Below, piece after piece: positions 8,035 to 17,268 of a stretch of DNA of 64,000 nt. The notes under the pieces were generated by a model, which saw only the letters and a list, made by a program, of their open reading frames with translations, ran no database searches and had not been told where the DNA came from. Numbering within the stretch: the stretch's first letter is position 1; every line of letters starts with the position of its first letter. The DNA comes from Pseudomonas sp. 31-12 (lineage in GTDB: Bacteria > Pseudomonadota > Gammaproteobacteria > Pseudomonadales > Pseudomonadaceae), in NCBI RefSeq assembly GCF_003151075.1, contig NZ_CP029482.1:5580001-5644000 (forward strand), read 5' to 3'. A program made the position numbers and the translations under genes.

Positions 8035-10347
8035 TTAGGCCAACTGACTCCGCAACTGCCTTGCCGCCGCCACCATGTTCACCAGCGCCGCCTCAGTCTC
8101 CGGCCACGCCCGGGTCTTCAGCCCGCAATCCGGGTTCACCCACAACCGCTCCGCCGGAATGCGCTTCACCGCTTTGCTCATCAACTTGACCATCTCCGCC
8201 GTGTCCGGCACCCGTGGCGAGTGGATGTCATAAACCCCTGGCCCGATGTCGTTCGGGTAGTCGAACGCTTCAAAAGCTTCCAGCAATTCCATGTCCGAAC
8301 GCGAGGTTTCTATGGTGATCACGTCGGCGTCCATCGCCGCGATGGACTCGATCACGTCGTTGAATTCGCTGTAGCACATGTGGGTATGGATCTGGGTTTC
8401 ATCCCGCACGCCGGAGGCGCTCAAGCGGAAGGCTTCCACCGCCCAGTCCAGATATTCCTGCCATTGTGCCCGGCGCAGCGGCAAGCCTTCGCGGAATGCG
8501 GCTTCGTCGATCTGCACGATCTTGATGCCGGCGGCTTCCAGGTCGACCACTTCGTCACGCAGGGCCAACGCCAGCTGCTGCGCCTGGATTTTGCGCGAGA
8601 CGTCTTCGCGCGGGAACGACCACATCAGCATGGTCACGGGACCGGTGAGCATGCCTTTCATGACCTTGTCGGTCAGGCTTTGCGCGTAGGTGATCCAGTC
8701 GACCGTCATGGCGTTCGGACGGCTGAGATCGCCATAGATGATCGCCGGTTTGACGCAGCGCGAACCGTAGCTCTGCACCCAGCCGAAACGGGTGAACAAG
8801 TAGCCGTCCAGTTGCTCGGCGAAGTATTCGACCATGTCGTTGCGTTCGGCTTCACCGTGCACCAGCACGTCCAGGCCCAGGCGTTCCTGGACTTGCACGG
8901 CATGGCGGATTTCGCTGTGCATGGCGTCGGTGTAATCGTTGGCCGACAGCTTGCCTTGCTTGAACGCCTGGCGCGCCAGACGAATCGACCCGGTCTGCGG
9001 GAACGAGCCGATGGTGGTGGTCGGGAATGGCGGCAGTTTCAAGCGCGCCTGTTGCTGCGCGATGCGTTTGGCAAATGGCGAGTGGCGTTGGCTGTCTTTG
9101 TCACTGATAGCGTTTATCCGTGCCTGCACTTCGGCTTTGTGGATACGCGGAGACTCGGCACGGCTGACCTGAATCGCACGACTTTCGGCGAGGACAGCCT
9201 GCACCTTGGACGATTGCGGATCGTTGAGGGCATCGCGCAGCACGGCGATTTCACCGCACTTCTGCACGGCAAACGCCAGCCAGCTTTTTAGCTCCGGGTC
9301 GAGTTTGTCTTCACGCTCCAGGTCCACCGGGCTGTGCAGCAGCGAGCAGGAACTGCTGACCCACAGGTTGTCACCAAAGCGCTCTTGCGCCGGTTGCAGT
9401 TGCGCGAGGACTTGCTCCAGTTCGCAGCGCCAGACGTTGCGACCGTTGACCAGGCCTACCGAGAGAATCTTGTAGGTCGGCAGGCGATCCAACACCTGGC
9501 CGAGTTGATCCGGCGCGCGCACCGCGTCGATGTGCAGGCCTTGCACCGGCAGGCCGACCGCCAGGCCGAGGTTGTCTTCCAGACCGCTGAAGTAGGTCGC
9601 CACGAGTTTTTTCAGCGGCGAATATTGAAGGATGTGATAAGCGCGTTCGAAGGCGTTTTTCCAGGCTTGCGGCAGGTCGAGGGTCAGGATCGGTTCGTCG
9701 ATCTGCACCCATTCCACGCCTTGAGCGGCGAGGCGGCCGAGGATTTCGCCGTAGATCGGCAGCAGGCGTTCGAGCAGGTCGAGCTTGTCGAAGTCGTTGC
9801 CTTTGGCTTTGCCCAGCCACAGGTAAGTCAGCGGGCCGATGATCACCGGTTTGACGTTGTGGCCCAAGGCCTTGGCTTCGTCGACTTCGTCGAACAGCTG
9901 TTCCCAGCTCAGTTTGAATTGTTGGTCAGCGCTGAATTCCGGGACCAGGTAGTGGTAGTTGGTGTCGAACCACTTGGTCAGCTCCTGGGCGTATTGCGCT
10001 TTGCTGTGTTCACCGCCGCAGCAGGCAGTCGTGGCGCCACGGGCCATGGCGAACAGGGTGTCGAGGGTCGGCAGGCCGCGTGCATCCTTGGCGCTGTCGA
10101 AACGCTCAGGGATCACACCGAAGGTCAGGGAATGGGTCAGCACCTGGTCGTACCAGGCGAAGTCACCGACGGGCAGCAGGTCGATGCCGGCGTCTTTCTG
10201 CAACTGCCAGTGGGTGGCGCGCAACTGGCGGCCGACGCTTTTCAGCGCGTCCTGATCGAGGTCACCCTTCCAGTAGGATTCGAGGGCTTTTTTCAGTTCG
10301 CGGTCTGCGCCGATGCGTGGGAAACCAAGTGTGTGTGCCAGAGCCAT
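8035..10347 (-). CDS. metE: cobalamin-independent methionine synthase
   Basis: The 770-residue enzyme transfers the methyl group of 5-methyltetrahydropteroyl-tri-L-glutamate to homocysteine, the last step of methionine synthesis without B12. The start ([10 protein letters not shown]) is the family N-terminus. The zinc ligands are visible as His and Cys in [11 protein letters not shown] and Cys in NPDCGLKTR. Length matches the family. The upstream in-frame start at 10443 would run into the divergent promoter region, so 10347 is chosen; an AGGAAG ribosome site precedes it. It is transcribed divergently from metR, with a MetR-type palindrome between them. Confidence 0.97.
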   Translation of the reverse strand: MALAHTLGFPRIGADRELKKALESYWKGDLDQDALKSVGRQLRATHWQLQKDAGIDLLPVGDFAWYDQVLTHSLTFGVIPERFDSAKDARGLPTLDTLFAMARGATTACCGGEHSKAQYAQELTKWFDTNYHYLVPEFSADQQFKLSWEQLFDEVDEAKALGHNVKPVIIGPLTYLWLGKAKGNDFDKLDLLERLLPIYGEILGRLAAQGVEWVQIDEPILTLDLPQAWKNAFERAYHILQYSPLKKLVATYFSGLEDNLGLAVGLPVQGLHIDAVRAPDQLGQVLDRLPTYKILSVGLVNGRNVWRCELEQVLAQLQPAQERFGDNLWVSSSCSLLHSPVDLEREDKLDPELKSWLAFAVQKCGEIAVLRDALNDPQSSKVQAVLAESRAIQVSRAESPRIHKAEVQARINAISDKDSQRHSPFAKRIAQQQARLKLPPFPTTTIGSFPQTGSIRLARQAFKQGKLSANDYTDAMHSEIRHAVQVQERLGLDVLVHGEAERNDMVEYFAEQLDGYLFTRFGWVQSYGSRCVKPAIIYGDLSRPNAMTVDWITYAQSLTDKVMKGMLTGPVTMLMWSFPREDVSRKIQAQQLALALRDEVVDLEAAGIKIVQIDEAAFREGLPLRRAQWQEYLDWAVEAFRLSASGVRDETQIHTHMCYSEFNDVIESIAAMDADVITIETSRSDMELLEAFEAFDYPNDIGPGVYDIHSPRVPDTAEMVKLMSKAVKRIPAERLWVNPDCGLKTRAWPETEAALVNMVAAARQLRSQLA

Positions 10348-10411
10348 GGTGAGTTTCTTCCTGTAAAAGAGGCTGTAAAACATGGCGCTATTGTCGACAG
10401 CCAACCCAACA

Positions 10412-10424
10412 TGAGACAAACTCA
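10412..10424. promoter_or_regulatory. probable MetR operator
   Basis: The palindrome TGAGACAAACTCA (TGAG-N5-CTCA) fits the LysR T-N11-A rule and differs by one symmetric base pair from the enterobacterial MetR consensus TGAA-N5-TTCA. It lies in the 119-base divergent region, 65 bases from metE and 43 from metR. That position suits activation of metE and autocontrol of metR. Confidence 0.6.
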
Positions 10425-10466
10425 ACCTTTTCGTGTTGATCACAAGTTTTCCTCATGGAGCCCCCG

Positions 10467-11384
10467 GTGCTTGAAATCCGTCACCTGAAGACCCTGCACG
10501 CCTTGCGCGAAGCCGACAGCCTGGTCGATGCCGCCGACCGCCTGCACCTGACCCAGTCGGCCCTGTCCCACCAGTTCAAGGAACTGGAGGAGCGCATGGG
10601 CATGCCGCTGTTCGTGCGCAAGACCAAACCGGTGCGTTTCACCAGCGCCGGTCTGCGCCTGCTGCAACTGGCTGACGCGACCCTGCCGCTGCTGCGCGGT
10701 GCCGAGCGTGATATCGCGCGCTTGGCCGGCGGCACGGCGGGCCGTTTGCACATGGCGATCGAGTGCCACAGCTGCTTCCAGTGGCTGATGCCCACCATCG
10801 ATCAGTTCCGTGACGCCTGGCCGGAAGTCGAGCTGGACCTGGCCTCGGGCTTCTCCTTCGCCCCGCTGCCGGCCCTGGCCCGTGGCGATCTGGACTTGGT
10901 GGTGACCTCGGATCCGCTGGAACTGGCGGGGATCACTTACGTGCCGTTGTTCACCTATGAAGCGATGCTCGCGGTGGCCAATCAGCACCGTCTGGCGAAC
11001 AAGGCCTACATCGTTCCGGAAGATTTGCTCACGGAAACGCTGATCACCTACCCGGTTGAACGCGATCGGCTGGACATTTTCACCCGCTTCCTCGAACCGG
11101 CCGACATCGAACCGGCCCAGGTCCGCACCTCAGAGTTGACCGTGATGATGATGCAACTGGTGGCCAGCGGACGCGGCGTGTGCGGCATGCCCCATTGGGC
11201 GCTGCATGAATACAGCTCACGGGGTTACGTGAAGGCCAAGCGGCTCGGCGAGAAAGGACTGTTTGCGACGCTGTATGCGGGGATCCGCGCGGACATGCTG
11301 GATGCGCCGTACATGCGCGATTTCTTGCTGACGGCCAAGGACACATCGTTCTCGACACTGGACGGGGTCAGCGCCGTCCGCTAG
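10467..11384 (+). CDS. metR: LysR-family regulator MetR
   Basis: The ~305-residue LysR regulator has an N-terminal winged helix-turn-helix (ADRLHLTQSALSHQFKELEE, about 20-40) and a substrate-binding domain. In MetR that domain senses homocysteine and activates metE. Divergence from metE supports the name. The frame allows an ATG at 10455, but no ribosome site precedes it. The GTG at 10467 has GGAG 6 bases upstream and gives the family-typical start M-L-E-I-R-H-L-K-T-L, so I prefer it. A REP pair follows the stop. Confidence 0.92.
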   Translation: MLEIRHLKTLHALREADSLVDAADRLHLTQSALSHQFKELEERMGMPLFVRKTKPVRFTSAGLRLLQLADATLPLLRGAERDIARLAGGTAGRLHMAIECHSCFQWLMPTIDQFRDAWPEVELDLASGFSFAPLPALARGDLDLVVTSDPLELAGITYVPLFTYEAMLAVANQHRLANKAYIVPEDLLTETLITYPVERDRLDIFTRFLEPADIEPAQVRTSELTVMMMQLVASGRGVCGMPHWALHEYSSRGYVKAKRLGEKGLFATLYAGIRADMLDAPYMRDFLLTAKDTSFSTLDGVSAVR

Positions 11385-11395
11385 CCGACACGGTC

Positions 11396-11520
11396 CCTGT
11401 GGCGAGGGGACTTGTCCCCGTTGGGCTGCGAAGCGGCCCTAAAACCTGCGAACAAGGTTTGCCTGAAAGAATGCCGGGGAGCGCTTCGCACTCCAACGGG
11501 GACAAGTCCCCTCGCCACAG
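11396..11520. repeat. REP inverted pair, GTGGCGAGGG family
   Basis: GTGGCGAGGGGACTTGTCCC on the left is matched by the complement ending CCCCTCGCCACAG on the right. It sits between convergent metR and the GNAT gene. Confidence 0.9.
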
Positions 11521-11526
11521 AAGCCG

Positions 11527-12048
11527 TTACTCCTCAGAGTCCGAGGAGAGTTCGCGCCACATGTGGATTTTGTCGAAGTAGTCTTCGCCGACGCGTACTG
11601 CCATGGGTTCGAGGCCGTACTGTACAAAGCCGCAGCGCTTGTACAGGTTGAACGCGGCCTCGTTGCCAGCGGTGACGGTCAGCTGGATCAATCGCAGGCC
11701 CTTATGGTTCTGCGCTTCGGCCAGCGCGGCCTGCACCAGTTGCTGACCCAACCCGCGCTGCCGGACCTTGCCGGACACGTACATGCCAAACAGCGTTGCC
11801 TTGTGTCGGGCCTTTTCCCGGGGTTCGAAGGCCAGGCCGACGATGCCCGCCAACTTGCCCTCCTCGAACGCCCCGAACAGCACATCCAGTTTGCTGGTCA
11901 GGCGCGATTCCCACCAACTCAACGGCATCGCCGCGCGCTCGCGCACACTTGAGGTGAAGGCCTGCGGATGCAGGTCGTAGGCTTCGAGCATCAGCGCCCG
12001 ATAGTCCAGGGCATGGCTGGCATCCAGTCGTTCAATCCACATGGTCAA
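11527..12048 (-). CDS. GNAT family N-acetyltransferase
   Basis: This is a 173-residue single-domain GNAT. Motif A is seen as MYVSGKVRQRGLGQQLV, carrying the acetyl-CoA pyrophosphate loop Arg-Gln-Arg-Gly-Leu-Gly. Motif B follows as LTVTAGNEAAFNLYKRCGF. The substrate is not predictable. Its start overlaps the end of the LysE gene upstream (ATGA), so the two are translationally coupled. This may link acetylation with export of an amino-acid-like compound. Confidence 0.88.
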   Translation of the reverse strand: MTMWIERLDASHALDYRALMLEAYDLHPQAFTSSVRERAAMPLSWWESRLTSKLDVLFGAFEEGKLAGIVGLAFEPREKARHKATLFGMYVSGKVRQRGLGQQLVQAALAEAQNHKGLRLIQLTVTAGNEAAFNLYKRCGFVQYGLEPMAVRVGEDYFDKIHMWRELSSDSEE

Positions 12049-12683
12049 GCCGTCCGACGTTGCTCAAGCATCAGCCGCACCGCCAGCGCTGACAGAACAA
12101 AGCCCATGAAATAGCGCTGCACCGACAACCAGGTCGGGTTGTTGACGAACCACGACGCGATGCCGGCTGCGAATATCGCGATCAGCAGATTGACGCAGAA
12201 GCTGACGCTGATCTGGGTCAGGCCGAGCACGATGCTTTGGGTGAACACCGAGCCATGCTCAGGGGTGATGAATTGCGGAAACACCGACAGGTAAAACACC
12301 GCAATCTTCGGGTTCAGGGCACTGGTCAAAAAACCCATGGTGATCAGTTTGCGCGACGAATCCGGCGGCAACTGCTGCGCTTCAAACGGTGAACGCGCGC
12401 CGGGTTTGACCGCTTGCCAGGCCAGCCACAGCAAGTACAGCGCGCCGGCCCATTTCAGCACTTCGTAGGCTAACGGCACGGCCAGGAACACCGCAGTCAA
12501 ACCGGCCGCGGCGGCGAACAGGTGCACGAAAAACCCCGCGACCACGCCGAGCAACGACGTCACGCCGGCCTTGCGCCCCTGGCAGATCGAGCGGGAGATC
12601 AGGTAGATCATGTTCGGCCCCGGCGTCAGCACCATCAGCAACGCGGCAGCGGCGAAAATCAGCAAGTCTTGAAGCGGGATCAT
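12045..12683 (-). CDS. LysE/RhtB family exporter
   Basis: The 212-residue inner membrane protein has about six hydrophobic helices. It carries the RhtB/LysE N-terminal signature (LMVLTPGPNMIYLISRS) and conserved SALNPKIAVFYLSVFPQF. The family exports amino acids such as homoserine, threonine, lysine or leucine. It overlaps the downstream GNAT gene by four bases. The substrate is not deducible. Confidence 0.9.
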   Translation of the reverse strand: MIPLQDLLIFAAAALLMVLTPGPNMIYLISRSICQGRKAGVTSLLGVVAGFFVHLFAAAAGLTAVFLAVPLAYEVLKWAGALYLLWLAWQAVKPGARSPFEAQQLPPDSSRKLITMGFLTSALNPKIAVFYLSVFPQFITPEHGSVFTQSIVLGLTQISVSFCVNLLIAIFAAGIASWFVNNPTWLSVQRYFMGFVLSALAVRLMLEQRRTA

Positions 12684-12708
12684 GGGGGCAATCCTGGTCC
12701 GTGGATGA

Positions 12709-13143
12709 TCAGACGGTGGCAGTCAGCGAAGCTCGATAAAACGGCAGGATCAGGTCCCGTGTCAATGGCGCCAGCGTGAGATGGCCGTCGGTGGCCGGGT
12801 CGATCCAGCGCACCTCTTCGATCTCCGCCGCAGGCGATACGTCTGAATCAATTGTCAGCAGAAAGAGTTCAGCCTGTACGACAAAACCCGGCTCATTGGC
12901 GGCCGGTGCCGAAAAAGGCCCCAAGTAGGTGGCGTGCGCAGGGTCGATGACCAGCCCGAGCTCTTCTTCCAGTTCACGGGCCAGGGCGTGAACCGGTTGC
13001 TCGTGGGCCTCGATCTTGCCGCCGGGCTGCATGAAGGCTTCGGTGCCGCGCTTGCGGACCAGCAGCGTGCGACCGTCGGGGCCGATCAGCAGGGCGGCGG
13101 CGATGTGGATGATGCGGGGGGACGTGGCGGTGGAAAGGGTCAT
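12709..13143 (-). CDS. NUDIX hydrolase
   Basis: The 144-residue protein carries a full Nudix box (GGKIEAHEQPVHALARELEE, then ELGL), matching G-x5-E-x7-REUxEExGU. These enzymes hydrolyse nucleoside diphosphates linked to another moiety, often as house-cleaning. The fold begins with IHIAAALLIGPDGRTLLVRK, typical of MutT-like members. It lies 25 bases upstream of the LysE gene in the same direction and may be in one operon with it. Confidence 0.9.
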   Translation of the reverse strand: MTLSTATSPRIIHIAAALLIGPDGRTLLVRKRGTEAFMQPGGKIEAHEQPVHALARELEEELGLVIDPAHATYLGPFSAPAANEPGFVVQAELFLLTIDSDVSPAAEIEEVRWIDPATDGHLTLAPLTRDLILPFYRASLTATV

Positions 13144-13234
13144 GGATCTGAAGAGGCCTTGGGTGAAAGGCGCAAAGGATCACATGGGTGCGGGCTCTGC
13201 GTCACCCCGAAAAATCCCGACCGGACGCTGAGCC

Positions 13235-13327
13235 CTTGTGGGAGCGAGCCTGCTCGCGATAGCGATCTTTCAGTCGACATCAATGGTGAAGTCAGTCCGT
13301 CATCGCGAGCAGGCTCGCTCCCACAGG
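13235..13327. repeat. REP inverted pair, GTGGGAGCGGG family
   Basis: The variant arms TGTGGGAGCGAGCCTGCTCG and CGAGCAGGCTCGCTCCCACA enclose ~45 bases. The central CGAGCCTGCTCG is the common 'GAGCCTGCTC' subtype, also seen at 24921. Confidence 0.9.
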
Positions 13328-13329
13328 GT

Positions 13330-14709
13330 TCAGGGCTGAGCCTGAACCACCAGTGGCGCTTCGAGAATTGCGGCTTCCACTTCCTCCGGCACTTTCACAA
13401 AAACACTGTATTTCGCCCCTTCCATCGCCTCGAACGCGATCAGCTTCTCCACCAGCGGCCCGCTCAGTACCTTGCCCGCATTGAGCAGCAGCATGCCGTT
13501 ATCGGCATTGAGGTTGCGCGCCAGAATCATCCCGGCCGCCAGGTCACGGGTGCTCATTACCTTGACCGTCGGATCGGCCAGCGACACATCGCTCAAGTAC
13601 GCAGCGCAAACCTTGATGAAGTCCTCGACCAGATCAGGATCGTATAGACGACCGGCATACTGGCGGATATAGACCAAGGCTTCATCGCTGTTCATCTGCC
13701 GTTCAAGGATCAGCCCGCGTTGCAACTCGATGAAATCCACCGCCAGTTTCAGCCACCGCGACCCGAGCGGAATCGCCTCGCCCTTGAGCCGGTCGGGGAA
13801 ACCGGTGCCATCCCAGCGTTCCTGATGGTGAAGAATCAGGCGCGCGGCGTCTTTCATCGGATCGAGGGTCATCAGCAGCGATTCGCTCTGCTTCGGATAA
13901 CCGCGATAGCGTTCCCGATCGCTGTGGTGCAGCAGATCCGCAGGCGCGGTCATCATGCTGTCGGTCCAGCTCAGCTTGCCGATGTTGTAGAGCGCCGCGG
14001 CCATGGTCAGGTCGCGGGCGCTGCCCTCGTCCAGGCCATGGCGTTTGCAGTACACCCGCACCAGTTCGATGATTTGCCGGTTCGTCTGCTTGGCCGGCGG
14101 CAAACGCAGGTTGGCCAACAGCGAAAACACCTCGGTGCCGGTGACATAGCTGTGTTTGAGCTCTTCGTAGGCCAGGTCGAGCATGTCGGCGGTCTGCTGC
14201 AGCTCCGCAGTGCGGGAAGCGACGTGTTTTTCCAGGGTCGCGTTGAGCAGCTTCAATTCTTCGTTGCGGTCCCACGTCTCCTGCACCAGGCGTAAGCGCT
14301 CGCGCTCGGAATGCTGGTAGGCGAGGGATTGGCGCAAGGTCAGCAGCAATTCCTCATCGTGCCAGGGTTTGCTGATGTAACGATCTATCTGCCCCTCGTT
14401 GATCGCTTTGACGATCATCGTCAGGTCGGCATAACCGGTCAGCAGAATACGCAGCGTGTGGGGATGGCGCTGGTGAATGTGCGCCAGCAGCGTGGCGCCG
14501 TCCATATTGGGCATGCGCGCATCGCTCATCACCAGTTCGACGGGCTGTTTCGCCATGATGTCCAGGGCCTGAGCCCCGCTGGTGGCCAGCAGTACTTCGT
14601 AGGGCTGGCCGCGCAAGAGCCGGCGCAGACTATTGAGAATCGACTCCTCATCGTCGACCAGCAGAATCGTGGGTTTCCAGGTGACAGTCGTGGGGAGTTG
14701 CTCTTCCAT
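13330..14709 (-). CDS. response regulator with degenerate HD-GYP domain
   Basis: The 459-residue protein has an N-terminal receiver domain (VDDEESILNSL; phospho-acceptor in MSDARMPNMDG). A coiled-coil linker follows at about 140-190, then an HD-GYP-like domain at about 200-370. The hallmark HD is replaced by Tyr241-Asn242 (ALYNIGKL), the usual His-Pro further on is Tyr-Pro, and DVFDAL is VDFIEL. The HH and DG-GxP segments (HHQERWDGTGFP) survive. It is therefore probably not a c-di-GMP phosphodiesterase but a binding or signalling relic. It diverges from the c-di-GMP operon that starts at 14.9 kb. Confidence 0.82.
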   Translation of the reverse strand: MEEQLPTTVTWKPTILLVDDEESILNSLRRLLRGQPYEVLLATSGAQALDIMAKQPVELVMSDARMPNMDGATLLAHIHQRHPHTLRILLTGYADLTMIVKAINEGQIDRYISKPWHDEELLLTLRQSLAYQHSERERLRLVQETWDRNEELKLLNATLEKHVASRTAELQQTADMLDLAYEELKHSYVTGTEVFSLLANLRLPPAKQTNRQIIELVRVYCKRHGLDEGSARDLTMAAALYNIGKLSWTDSMMTAPADLLHHSDRERYRGYPKQSESLLMTLDPMKDAARLILHHQERWDGTGFPDRLKGEAIPLGSRWLKLAVDFIELQRGLILERQMNSDEALVYIRQYAGRLYDPDLVEDFIKVCAAYLSDVSLADPTVKVMSTRDLAAGMILARNLNADNGMLLLNAGKVLSGPLVEKLIAFEAMEGAKYSVFVKVPEEVEAAILEAPLVVQAQP

Positions 14710-14926
14710 GGCATTACCTCAAGCGAAACGGGCGTTGTTGCGTCAGTCATCAGCCAGAACATTCCGTTTCTGGCCTTGCCTGAGCTACAGGCTAGATGAT
14801 TTCCAGCCAGGCCCCTGGAAATGATTCGTTTCAGTCGACGGGCGAAGTACCGCACGGGCGACTATGCTCTGTTCACTCGGATCCATTAAAGATGCTTCGC
14901 CACGTGATCAGGGAAAGGATGCCCCT

Positions 14927-14974
14927 ATGAGCACACCGCTCCACACTGCCATCGCTCCCGGCGTATGCCTATGA
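14927..14974 (+). CDS. possible 15-codon leader ORF
   Basis: ATG at 14927 has an AGGA ribosome site 7 bases upstream and opens a 15-residue frame (MSTPLHTAIAPGVCL). Its TGA overlaps the ATG at 14971 of the following REC-PAS-GGDEF-EAL gene. The large gene itself has no good ribosome site, so this mini-ORF could couple its translation. It could also be a frameshifted remnant of an originally longer N-terminus. Confidence 0.35.
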   Translation: MSTPLHTAIAPGVCL

Positions 14975-17268
14975 ATACGCTGCTCGCGCGCACCAACCGT
15001 CGGATTCTTATCGTCGACGACACCGCTTCCATTCATGCGGATTTCATCAAGATCCTCAGCCCGCCATCGAGCGAAGACGACGAGCTGATCAGCGCCGAAA
15101 AAGCCCTGTTCGGGATGCAAGCGACGGCCACACTGCAAAGTTTCATGCTCGATTCGGCCTTTCAGGGCCTTGAAGCACTGAACAAGGTCGAGCGAGCGTT
15201 GGCCAACGACCTGCCCTACGCGATGGCCTTTATCGACATGCGCATGCCGCCGGGCTGGGACGGTCTGGAAACCATCGAACGGCTGTGGCAGGTCGATCCC
15301 AAGCTGCAAGTGGCGTTGTGCACCGCCTATTCCGACTATTCCTGGGAAGACATCGATGAACGCCTCGAACTGGGCGATCGCCTGCTGATCCTGAAAAAAC
15401 CCTTCGATGCCATTGAAATCCGCCAGCTGGCCAGCGCATTGACCGCCAAATGGCAGATGACCGAAGACGCCGAGCTGAAGATGTCATTGCTGGAACAGGC
15501 CGTCGAAGAGCGCACCCGGGAGCTCTCTGACGCCAACATCATCGTGCAGAACAGCCCGACCATTCTCTATCGCCTGCGGGGCGAACCGTCATTCCCGCTG
15601 ATGTACATCTCCCACAACATCACCAAGTACGGTCACGTTGCGGCGAATCTGGTCGCCTCGGCCAACTGGGCCCGGGAGTTGATTCATCCCGACGACCAAT
15701 CGAAAGTCGACACGGCCATGGCCCGGGTGCTGGATCGCCACGCTTTAGGCGCTTCCATCGAGTTCCGGATGCGCACCGGCGACGGTGACTGGCGCTGGGT
15801 CGAAAACCGCTATATCCCGGTGCGTGACGACGAAGGACGTCTGCTGGAAGTCGAAGGGATCATTATCGACGTCACGGAACGCAAGGTCGCCGAGGAGAAA
15901 ATCGCCCTGCTGGCCCGCACCGACGGGCTGACGGGGCTGGCCAACCGTGCCACCTTGATCGAGCGCCTGCATCAGGCGTTCGCCGCCGCGCGTCGGGGTG
16001 CGACACCGTTCGCGATGTTCTATCTGGACCTCGATCACTTCAAACGGATCAACGATACCCTCGGCCACCCGGTGGGCGACCTGTTGCTGCAGGAAGTGGC
16101 CCGGCGCATCAAAGCCTGTGTGCGCGAAAACGACGTGGTCGCCCGCCTCGGCGGCGACGAGTTCGCCATTTTGCAACTGGACGTCAGCGACCCGACCCAG
16201 TCTGCGTCATTGGCCGGCAAGGTCCGCGATGCGCTGGTGCTCCCCTACTCCCTGGCCGGCAATGACGTGCGCGTCTCGGTCAGCATCGGCATCAGCAGCT
16301 ATTCGCCGCTCATCACCAGCGCCGACGGCCTGCTGAACCAGGCCGACATGGCGCTCTATCGCTCCAAGGAAAAGGGCCGCAACCAGTATCACTTCCACTC
16401 CGAGGAGATCAATCAGGAGGTGGTCGAGCGCATGACCATCGCCAACGATCTGAAAACCGCCATTGAACACGGAGAACTCGAACTCAATTACTGGCCGGAA
16501 GTTGACCTGAGCAGCGGCAAGATCCTCGGCATGGAAGCCCAGGTCAGCTGGAACCACCCCGAGCGCGGTTTGCTGGAAGCGCCGGCGTTCCTGCCGGCTG
16601 CGGAAAAAACCGGCGCCATCATCGCCCTCGGTCACTGGGTGCTGGATCGCGCCTGCCAGCAAATGCGCCAGTGGCGCGACGACGGCATGGCGCCGCCGGT
16701 GATTGCCATCAAGCTGTCCCTGGCCCAGCTCAAAAGCGGGCCCGAGCTGATCTATGACGTGCTGCGCACCACCGCGCGCTGGGAACTGTGTGCCTGGGAC
16801 CTGCGCTTCGATGTCACCGAAGCGACCCTGGCCCAGACCAAATGGACCCACAACGACGTGCTGCCGCGCCTGCGGGAGCTGGGAGTAAAGATCGCCATCG
16901 ACGACTTCGGCACTGAATACTCCTCGTTCGATTACCTCAAGACGTACCAGGTCAATCACCTGAAACTCGCCCAGGCCTTCATCGATACCGCGGCCCGCGA
17001 CCCGGAGAGCGCCAACACCTTGCGCGCAATCATCAACTTCGCTCGCGAGGTAGGGATCGGAATCATCGCCGAAGGTGTCGAAACCCAGGAACAGCGCAGT
17101 TCGCTGATGGCCACAGGCTCGCCAATGAACGCACAGGGTTACTTTTTCAGTAAGGCGGTCAGCAGCCAACAAGCCGCCCAGTTGCTCAAAGCCGGCAGCA
17201 TCGTGCCCGCAAGTGACGAACACGGACCGATCCTGGACAACCCGCACGCCACGGAGGACCAGGAATGA
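14971..17268 (+). CDS. REC-PAS-GGDEF-EAL protein, probable diguanylate cyclase
   Basis: This is a ~765-residue cytoplasmic protein. The receiver (about 8-145; Asp near 89 in IDMRMPPGWDG) is followed by a coiled coil, PAS/PAC (about 190-310), GGDEF (about 320-475) and EAL-like (about 490-745). The cyclase signature RLGGDEF (about 394) is intact. The EAL half looks degenerate: EAL is EAQ, the Asn of NxS is Lys (IKLSL), ELTE is FDVTE, and KID is KLA. It therefore probably makes c-di-GMP and does not degrade it. ATG at 14965 is an alternative start; 14971 overlaps the mini-ORF stop. The end overlaps the next gene (ATGA). Confidence 0.88.
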   Translation: MNTLLARTNRRILIVDDTASIHADFIKILSPPSSEDDELISAEKALFGMQATATLQSFMLDSAFQGLEALNKVERALANDLPYAMAFIDMRMPPGWDGLETIERLWQVDPKLQVALCTAYSDYSWEDIDERLELGDRLLILKKPFDAIEIRQLASALTAKWQMTEDAELKMSLLEQAVEERTRELSDANIIVQNSPTILYRLRGEPSFPLMYISHNITKYGHVAANLVASANWARELIHPDDQSKVDTAMARVLDRHALGASIEFRMRTGDGDWRWVENRYIPVRDDEGRLLEVEGIIIDVTERKVAEEKIALLARTDGLTGLANRATLIERLHQAFAAARRGATPFAMFYLDLDHFKRINDTLGHPVGDLLLQEVARRIKACVRENDVVARLGGDEFAILQLDVSDPTQSASLAGKVRDALVLPYSLAGNDVRVSVSIGISSYSPLITSADGLLNQADMALYRSKEKGRNQYHFHSEEINQEVVERMTIANDLKTAIEHGELELNYWPEVDLSSGKILGMEAQVSWNHPERGLLEAPAFLPAAEKTGAIIALGHWVLDRACQQMRQWRDDGMAPPVIAIKLSLAQLKSGPELIYDVLRTTARWELCAWDLRFDVTEATLAQTKWTHNDVLPRLRELGVKIAIDDFGTEYSSFDYLKTYQVNHLKLAQAFIDTAARDPESANTLRAIINFAREVGIGIIAEGVETQEQRSSLMATGSPMNAQGYFFSKAVSSQQAAQLLKAGSIVPASDEHGPILDNPHATEDQE

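Noticed and set aside
7882..9291. 469-codon plus-strand frame
   Set aside because: It is the antisense shadow of metE, His- and Gln-rich without motifs.
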